From the NCBI GenBank assembly GCA_947383645.1, contig CANDEH010000106.1, positions 1 through 7,540 of the forward strand: a DNA stretch of 7,540 nucleotides, in the 5' to 3' direction. How positions within the stretch are numbered: position 1 is the first letter of the stretch; the number at the start of each line of letters is the position of its first letter. Made by a program: the position numbers and the translations under genes. The DNA is from an uncultured Clostridia bacterium (GTDB lineage: Bacteria > Bacillota > Clostridia > Oscillospirales > Oscillospiraceae). The notes below the pieces were generated by a model. It was not told where the DNA came from. It saw only the letters and a program-made list of their open reading frames with translations, and did no database searches. Below, one piece after another: positions 4,645-7,540 of this stretch.

Positions 4645-5106
4645 TCAGAACGGCAGCTCGCCGTCCTGATCGTCCAGCTCCGCAAAGCCGGAGGGCGCGG
4701 CGTTGTAGCCGCTGTTGGGGGCGGGATAGGCGGGGGCGGAGCCGTAGGCGGGCGGGGCGTCATAGCCCCCCGGCGCGCTGTCGCGCTTGGAGTCGCCGAA
4801 GTACACGTTGTCGGCGTAGACCTCCGCGCTGCGGCGCTTGTTGCCCTCCCGGTCGGTCCAGTCGCGGATTTGCAGACGTCCCTCCACCACGGCCATACGA
4901 CCCTTGGTGAAGTACTTGCAGACGAACTCCGCCGTCTGCCGCCAGGCCACGATGTCGATGAAGTCCGTCTCCTTCTCACCGCTCTGGCTCTTGAAATCAC
5001 GGTCTACAGCCAGGGAGAAGGAGGTGACGGCGATATTGCTCTGGGTGTGGCGCAGCTCCGGGTCGCGGGTCAGGCGGCCCATGAGGATAATGCGGTTGAG
5101 CGACAT
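4645..5106 (-). CDS. ssb: Single-stranded DNA-binding protein
   Basis: Tetrameric protein that coats single-stranded DNA in replication, repair and recombination and recruits partners through its C-terminal tip. The 153 residues show an OB fold at about 1-105, with MSLNRIILMGRLTRDPELR (1-19), FSLAVDRDF (30-38), DFIDIVAWRQTAEFVCKYF (48-66), KGRMAVVEGRLQIRDW (68-83) and AEVYADNVYFG (94-104). A disordered linker rich in Gly, Pro, Ala and Tyr follows (about 110-140). The canonical acidic tip DDQDGELPF (145-153) ends the protein. GGGGAGG precedes the ATG by 6 nt. It lies between rpsF and rpsR, the standard Firmicute order, which couples replication and ribosome genes. Confidence 0.97.
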   Translation of the reverse strand: MSLNRIILMGRLTRDPELRHTQSNIAVTSFSLAVDRDFKSQSGEKETDFIDIVAWRQTAEFVCKYFTKGRMAVVEGRLQIRDWTDREGNKRRSAEVYADNVYFGDSKRDSAPGGYDAPPAYGSAPAYPAPNSGYNAAPSGFAELDDQDGELPF

Positions 5107-5119
5107 AGCGTGCCTCCCC

Positions 5120-5416
5120 TTACAGGTCCTTGCAGACGATCATGGAACGCAGGATGCCGTCGGTGATACCGAGGACACGATCCAGCTCTCTGGGGAAGTT
5201 GGGTTCGCTGGTGAAGGACATGAGGACGTAGTAGCCCTCCGTCTTGTAGTTGATGGCGTAGGCGAGACGGCGCTTGCCCCACTCCTCAACCTCAACAGCG
5301 GTGGCGTTCTGCTCGGCGAGGGTCTTGAACTTCTCCACCGTGGCGGCCACGGCCTCCTCGCCCTGAGCGGGGTCGATGATATAGACGACCTCATAGTTCG
5401 CGGATACTTTTGCCAT
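5120..5416 (-). CDS. rpsF: 30S ribosomal protein bS6
   Basis: Ribosomal protein of the 30S platform, partner of bS18. The ORF is open for a further 93 codons upstream, but the ATG at 5416 is chosen because AAGGAGGT precedes it and the product MAKVSANYEVVYII has the family length (98 residues). Family features are NYEVVYIIDP (7-16), a helix at about 20-36, VEEWGKRRLAYAINYKTEGYYVLMSF (43-68), the FPRELDRVLGITDGILRSMIV run (74-94), and a short C-terminus without the poly-Glu tail of E. coli S6. It is first in the rpsF-ssb-rpsR operon, 13 nt before ssb. Hairpins in its leader suggest feedback control by S6:S18. Confidence 0.97.
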   Translation of the reverse strand: MAKVSANYEVVYIIDPAQGEEAVAATVEKFKTLAEQNATAVEVEEWGKRRLAYAINYKTEGYYVLMSFTSEPNFPRELDRVLGITDGILRSMIVCKDL

Positions 5417-5444
5417 TGTTGTTGCACCTCCTTTTGGACTGATG

Positions 5445-5498
5445 GCCCCCGCACTTTGGCGGGAGCAAGGATATTGCCTGTGAAACACAAGCCCTATT
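5445..5498 (-). promoter_or_regulatory. Structured rpsF leader, candidate S6:S18 autoregulatory site
   Basis: Between promoter and SD the minus-strand leader has two hairpins: CTTGTG-TTT-CACAGG (5477-5491) and GCTCCCGC/GCGGGGGC with a 6-nt loop (5445-5466). Many bacteria carry an S6:S18-binding RNA with an important CCG in this leader, and CCG does occur in the second hairpin. I could not match the full published consensus, so the identity is tentative. No U tract follows, so any control would be translational. Confidence 0.4.
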
Positions 5499-5526
5499 AT
5501 TATATAGGAATTTCCGGGAAAGTCAA
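5499..5526 (-). promoter_or_regulatory. Promoter of the rpsF-ssb-rpsR operon
   Basis: On the minus strand -35 TTGACT (5526-5521), a 16-nt spacer and a consensus -10 TATAAT (5504-5499), about 83 nt before the rpsF start codon. Confidence 0.8.
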
Positions 5527-5688
5527 TAGAATTTTGCAAAAAAACTACATTATCGTGCGGATTGCACGGGAGTTTACCAGGAACCGGGCGGAGAGGGCGG
5601 CCAGGCCGCTGCGGCAGAACTCCCCTGACACGCAATTTGGCAGCAGCGGTATGTCTGAGCGCCGCTGAAAATATATTTGAGAAACCTA

Positions 5689-5717
5689 TTGACAAACGGC
5701 GGATTTTTAGGTATCAT
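5689..5717 (+). promoter_or_regulatory. Promoter of the tRNA-Met/tRNA-Glu unit
   Basis: A consensus -35 TTGACA (5689-5694), a 17-nt spacer and -10 TATCAT (5712-5717, 5 of 6), ending 29 nt before the first tRNA base. Confidence 0.85.
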
Positions 5718-5746
5718 AATTCCTGCCTGTTCAAGAGACAATTTAT

Positions 5747-5823
5747 GGCGGCGTAGCTCAGTTGGCTAGAGCATTCGGTTCATACCCGAAGTGTCACCGG
5801 TTCAAATCCAGTCGCCGCTACCA
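5747..5823 (+). tRNA. tRNA-Met (CAT), elongator type
   Basis: A 77-nt cloverleaf with encoded CCA. The acceptor stem GGCGGCG/CGCCGCT has a G-U at 1-72, so the C1-A72 mismatch of initiators is absent. D arm AGCTCAGTTGGCTAGAGC; anticodon stem TTCGG/CCGAA with loop TTCATAC and CAT at 5781-5783; T loop GTTCAAATC. The anticodon stem lacks the GGG/CCC of initiator tRNA. A lysidine-modified tRNA-Ile2 also reads CAT in DNA, but the acceptor and anticodon arms resemble Clostridial elongator Met. Confidence 0.93.
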
Positions 5824-5827
5824 GAAC

Positions 5828-5855
5828 TGTAAACCTGCCGTATGGCAGGTTTACA
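5828..5855 (+). repeat. 12-bp hairpin between the two tRNAs
   Basis: TGTAAACCTGCC, loop GTAT, GGCAGGTTTACA, a perfect stem lying 4 nt after the tRNA-Met CCA and 5 nt before tRNA-Glu. The following TATAT is not a U tract, so it is more likely a processing spacer than a terminator. Confidence 0.7.
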
Positions 5856-5860
5856 TATAT

Positions 5861-5935
5861 GGCCCGTTGGTCAAGAGGTTAAGACACCGCCCTTTCACGG
5901 CGGTAACACGAGTTCGAGTCTCGTACGGGTCACCA
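5861..5935 (+). tRNA. tRNA-Glu (TTC)
   Basis: A 75-nt cloverleaf with encoded CCA. Acceptor stem GGCCCGT/ACGGGTC with one G-U; D loop TTGGTCAAGAGGTTAAGACA; anticodon stem CCGCC/GGCGG with loop CTTTCAC and TTC at 5894-5896; T arm ACGAGTTCGAGTCTCGT. It is co-transcribed with tRNA-Met from the promoter at 5689-5717 and ended by the hairpin directly behind it. Confidence 0.96.
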
Positions 5936-5984
5936 CCTGAATGGAAAAGCAGGGGCAAAAGCCCCTGCTTTTTCATTCAGGTGG
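5933..5984 (+). terminator. Terminator of the tRNA unit
   Basis: A 24-bp stem with a single G-U pair and an AAAA loop (5957-5960). The top is GCAGGGGC/GCCCCTGC followed by TTTTT, the terminator proper. The lower part CCACCTGAATG/CATTCAGGTGG reaches back into the CCA of tRNA-Glu. Confidence 0.92.
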
Positions 5985-6185
5985 GAACCTTCGGTTCATT
6001 TCACATGCTCGGGCGGAGTGAATCCGCCCTGCGCCAAGGTTTTCGCCTCGCGGCAAAAACGCTTGTACGCCGCACTTGCGGCGGGGAGCGCTTAGGGCAG
6101 GCTGAGAATAGTCCGGGTAGTATCAGTCAAGCGGCTGGTGCTGCCCGGATTTGTCGTTTCAGGAGGGCTGTCAGCCGTGCCCGGG
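5985..6185. other. Gene-free region with stem-loops
   Basis: No gene. Hairpins seen: GGGCGGA/TCCGCCC (about 6013-6031); GTTTT-C-GCC/GGC-A-AAAAC (about 6039-6060) and CGCCGC/GCGGCG (about 6069-6084), both enclosed by CCCTGCGC with GCGC-TT-AGGG; and CCGGGTAG/CTGCCCGG (about 6113-6150). The two-hairpins-in-a-stem design recalls the element at 2858-2931. No terminator with a U tract was found for the minus-strand gene ending at 6186. Confidence 0.5.
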
Positions 6186-6497
6186 TTATTCCGGGTTGCT
6201 GCGGGCGTAGGCGACGCCGCTGTCAAACATGGCCATGGCCATCTGTGAGGCAATGCCCATGAGATTTTCGAAAATGCAGGTCACATCGGCATCCTTGTCA
6301 CTGTGCAGACGCTGAAACAACCTGCCCTTCGCCTGGTACGCCTGCGAGTAGAGCTCGTCGCACTGCGCCTCTACCGCTATGAGCCGGTTCAAATGCTTTT
6401 GCTCGCCTTTAAGCATCTCCTGAAGCGCTCCCGGTTCACATCCGCCGCTGAGAAATGCGAAGATGCAATCTTTGAAGTCCGATTCCTTGAGCTCCAT
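6186..6497 (-). CDS. Small uncharacterised helical protein (103 aa), cassette copy A
   Basis: The start is the ATG at 6497, since TTGGAGG lies 8 nt upstream; an in-frame TTG five codons earlier would overlap that SD. The product begins MELKESDFKDCIFAFLSGG. It has no signal peptide or membrane segment and is predicted all-helical. Three cysteines lie in the first half (11, 20, 46). The motif CDELYSQAYQAK (46-57) is conserved in the truncated paralogue at 6815-7024, and the last helix reads FDSGVAYARSNPE. The general build recalls small DUF6809-type proteins, but I could not confirm a family. It is divergent from the HTH gene at 6606, with a shared 108-nt spacer, so the regulator probably controls it. 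Function unknown; an accessory or mobile-element role is plausible. Confidence 0.75.
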   Translation of the reverse strand: MELKESDFKDCIFAFLSGGCEPGALQEMLKGEQKHLNRLIAVEAQCDELYSQAYQAKGRLFQRLHSDKDADVTCIFENLMGIASQMAMAMFDSGVAYARSNPE

Positions 6498-6546
6498 ATT
6501 GTTGACCTCCAAGATGGTTCCTATATAAAGGAACTATATTTATTGC

Positions 6547-6565
6547 GATTATACAGCAATAATAA
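6547..6565. promoter_or_regulatory. Conserved 19-mer in divergent spacer, copy A: minus-strand -10 and possible operator
   Basis: GATTATACAGCAATAATAA is repeated without change at 7079-7097 at almost the same distance from both flanking genes. On the minus strand it contains TATAAT (6553-6548), with TTGCGT 17 nt upstream, a likely promoter of the 6497 gene. Its conservation while the surrounding bases diverge suggests a regulatory site, perhaps bound by the HTH protein. Confidence 0.6.
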
Positions 6566-6605
6566 GGGAAACGCAATAGGGATTTTGTAATGAATGGGGC
6601 TTTCC

Positions 6606-6818
6606 ATGATTAAATATGATAGATTGTGGCGAACTATGAGAGAAAAGGGCGTCACGCAGTATGATTTATATACAAAACATAATGTGCGAAGGTCGTTGGT
6701 GGAAAGGCTTCAACATAACCAAAATGTTGAGATATTTACTCTTGACAAGCTCTGTAATATCCTTGACTGTGGGATTGAGGATATTGTGGAGCATATCAAG
6801 GATGACAATGTATTTTAA
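6606..6818 (+). CDS. Xre/Cro-type HTH regulator (70 aa), cassette copy A
   Basis: A small DNA-binding protein consisting of one Cro/CI-like helix-turn-helix domain (HTH_26-like build). Helix 2 is around TQYDLYTKHN (17-26), the recognition helix around RRSLVERLQHN (28-38), and then TLDKLCNILDCGIEDIVEHI (45-64), the typical hydrophobic helices 4 and 5. The start at 6606 is chosen because MIKYDR is also the start of the 70-residue paralogue at 7137. An in-frame ATG at 6594 is possible, and neither has a strong SD (GGGG only). It is 49/70 identical to the paralogue, with differences concentrated in the recognition helix. It probably represses the divergent small gene and itself. Its terminator follows directly, and its stop codon overlaps that of the convergent truncated gene. 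Confidence 0.85.
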   Translation: MIKYDRLWRTMREKGVTQYDLYTKHNVRRSLVERLQHNQNVEIFTLDKLCNILDCGIEDIVEHIKDDNVF

Positions 6819-7024
6819 CCCCTCCTATTTGCATGGGAGGGGTCTGTTTTCAGCTTTGTCTGAAACGTCTGCGAGTATGGCTCATCACACGGTTTCTTTA
6901 CCCGCATAAGTTGTTTTAAAAGCGCGCGCCCATCCTTGAGCAGCGCCCAAAGCGTTTTCGGATCATCTCCCACGTTTAGAAATGCGGTAACACGAACATA
7001 GTAGTCTGATTCCTTGATAGTCAT
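6815..7024 (-). CDS. Truncated paralogue of the 103-aa protein (69 aa), cassette copy B
   Basis: Begins at the ATG at 7024 with GGAGG 7 nt before it; the in-frame ORF upstream of that is not needed. Residues 1-58 align without gaps to the 103-residue protein at 6186-6497: KESD (4-7), AFL (14-16), LLK/MLK at 28-30, CDE-YSQ (46-52), Q-K (55, 57). After residue 58 the similarity stops. The tail LKTDPSHANRRG is encoded by the terminator hairpin of the neighbouring HTH gene, and the two convergent stop codons overlap by 4 bp (6815-6818). The C-terminal 45 residues are therefore missing, most likely through a deletion. It may be a decaying gene; its SD and promoter site are intact. Confidence 0.65.
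   Translation of the reverse strand: MTIKESDYYVRVTAFLNVGDDPKTLWALLKDGRALLKQLMRVKKPCDEPYSQTFQTKLKTDPSHANRRG
6818..6850 (+). terminator. Terminator of HTH gene A
   Basis: ACCCCTCC (6818-6825) pairs with GGAGGGGT (6836-6843), 8 bp, followed by CTGTTTT. It begins at the last base of the HTH stop codon and is also read as codons by the truncated minus-strand gene. Confidence 0.8.
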
Positions 7025-7078
7025 TGCATTTCCTCCGTTAATGGATATAGTGCTTATAAGCAAGTCTATGATTATGGG

Positions 7079-7097
7079 GATTATACAGCAATAATAA
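7079..7097. promoter_or_regulatory. Conserved 19-mer in divergent spacer, copy B
   Basis: Identical to 6547-6565. The minus strand again offers TATAAT (7085-7080), with TTGTAC 16 nt upstream as a possible -35 for the truncated gene at 7024. It lies 39 nt before the HTH start, against 40 nt in copy A. Confidence 0.6.
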
Positions 7098-7136
7098 AAA
7101 AGTACAACGGATATCAGTGAACAGCGGAGTTCTTGT

Positions 7137-7349
7137 ATGATAAAATATGACAGATTCTTTCGGGCAATGAAAGAAAAGGGCATTTCTCAATATGATTTAT
7201 CTACAAAGTATAAGGTGAACAATGCCCTTTTGCATAAACTCCGGCACAATTTAAATATAGAGGCATTTACACTTGATAAGCTCTGTAACATTCTTGACTG
7301 TAAAATTGAGGATATTATGGAGCATATCAAGGATGACAACGTATTTTAA
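7137..7349 (+). CDS. Xre/Cro-type HTH regulator (70 aa), cassette copy B
   Basis: Paralogue of the protein at 6606-6818, of the same length and start (MIKYDR). The HTH covers SQYDLSTKYK (17-26) and NNALLHKLRHN (28-38). Residues 44-70 are 25/27 identical to copy A, while 8 of 12 positions at 28-39 differ. This suggests the same fold and dimer surface but a changed DNA-contact helix. GGAG precedes the ATG by 7 nt. It is divergent from the truncated small gene and has its own terminator. Codons are more AT-rich than in the rpsF or metY regions, consistent with an acquired segment. It probably acts as a repressor; the target is unknown. Confidence 0.87.
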   Translation: MIKYDRFFRAMKEKGISQYDLSTKYKVNNALLHKLRHNLNIEAFTLDKLCNILDCKIEDIMEHIKDDNVF

Positions 7350-7380
7350 CCCTCCCATTTGAATGGGAGGGTTTTGTTGT
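7348..7380 (+). terminator. Terminator of HTH gene B
   Basis: AACCCTCCCAT, loop TTGA, ATGGGAGGGTT: an 11-bp perfect stem followed by TTGTTGT. It starts within the stop codon of the gene, as in copy A. Confidence 0.85.
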
Positions 7381-7540
7381 CTCAGCGAAATTTTCCCAGA
7401 CGCCGGTCTCTTTATCAGCAGACACTTTGGGCTTACTATTCGACATCGGTACAGGAGAAGATAAGGATTACAATATACGCCGCCACCAGGCCCGGCGGCC
7501 TTTGCGGCACTGGGCCAACGATAGCCCCTGCAAGTTTCGG
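7381..7540. other. Right edge, nothing identified
   Basis: No supported gene. A GCCGCC/GGCGGC inverted repeat lies at about 7481-7501. A 39-codon minus-strand ORF from 7446 lacks a Shine-Dalgarno. Confidence 0.4.

Noticed and set aside
4246..5166. Plus-strand ORF of 306 codons
   Set aside because: Antisense to ssb and rpsR, which are certain.
5417..5695. N-terminal extension of rpsF from an upstream ATG
   Set aside because: It would cross the promoter and leader hairpins. The ATG at 5416 has a perfect SD and gives the normal S6 length.
5747..5823. Initiator tRNA-fMet
   Set aside because: The first acceptor pair is G-U and not the C-A mismatch, and the anticodon stem lacks the three G-C pairs of initiators.
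6186..7380. CRISPR or tandem-repeat array in the duplicated region
   Set aside because: There are only two diverged gene-sized copies and one 19-mer pair, with no regularly spaced repeats.
7327..7446. Minus-strand 39-codon ORF starting MSNSKPKVSADKE and reading through the HTH B terminator
   Set aside because: It resembles the situation of the truncated paralogue, but has no SD, no similarity to the small protein and an in-frame stop just upstream, so it cannot be supported.

Overview
The window looks like a chromosomal segment from a GC-rich Gram-positive Clostridia member, probably Oscillospiraceae-like (Flavonifractor/Pseudoflavonifractor/Lawsonibacter type). This is inferred from strong AGGAGG ribosome binding sites, the rpsF-ssb-rpsR order, tRNA genes with encoded CCA, Gram-positive-type promoters and high GC. 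The species cannot be named from the sequence alone.

Layout. (1) 1-2602, minus strand: a methionine-synthesis locus. It reads, in transcription order, a good promoter (2574-2602), a compact cobalamin riboswitch (2418-2549), an intrinsic terminator (2352-2389), about 200 nt without a gene, a second good promoter (2112-2140), a 19-codon methionine-rich leader peptide (2022-2081), an attenuator terminator (1941-1976), metY (O-acetylhomoserine sulfhydrylase, 626-1906) and the start of metA (1-352, cut by the window edge). (2) 2603-3010: non-coding, rich in hairpins. (3) 3011-4048, minus: a 345-residue uncharacterised protein, perhaps Imm49-like. (4) 4049-5526, minus: the rpsF-ssb-rpsR operon, with its promoter and leader hairpins upstream and a 77-bp perfect palindrome as terminator. 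(5) 5689-5984, plus: promoter, tRNA-Met, tRNA-Glu and a strong terminator. (6) 6186-7380: an AT-richer accessory stretch holding two copies of a divergent cassette. Each copy has a small unknown protein on the minus strand and a 70-residue Xre-type HTH regulator on the plus strand. The second small protein is truncated.

How it works together. MetA (with Glu111, the acetyl-CoA-type residue) makes O-acetylhomoserine and MetY converts it to homocysteine. The metY leader appears to sense methionine by ribosome-mediated attenuation. The leader peptide has four Met codons at positions 7, 9, 10 and 11. The next codons (CTCAGGACTGCC) nearly copy the 3' arm of the terminator, so they can capture its 5' arm as an antiterminator. 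The usual Firmicute controls of methionine genes are SAM riboswitches and T-boxes, so this is the most notable element in the window. The cobalamin riboswitch stands directly upstream on the same strand with no intervening ORF, which raises the possibility of combined B12 and methionine control of homocysteine synthesis. All statements come from reading the sequence by eye; no searches or folding programs were run.
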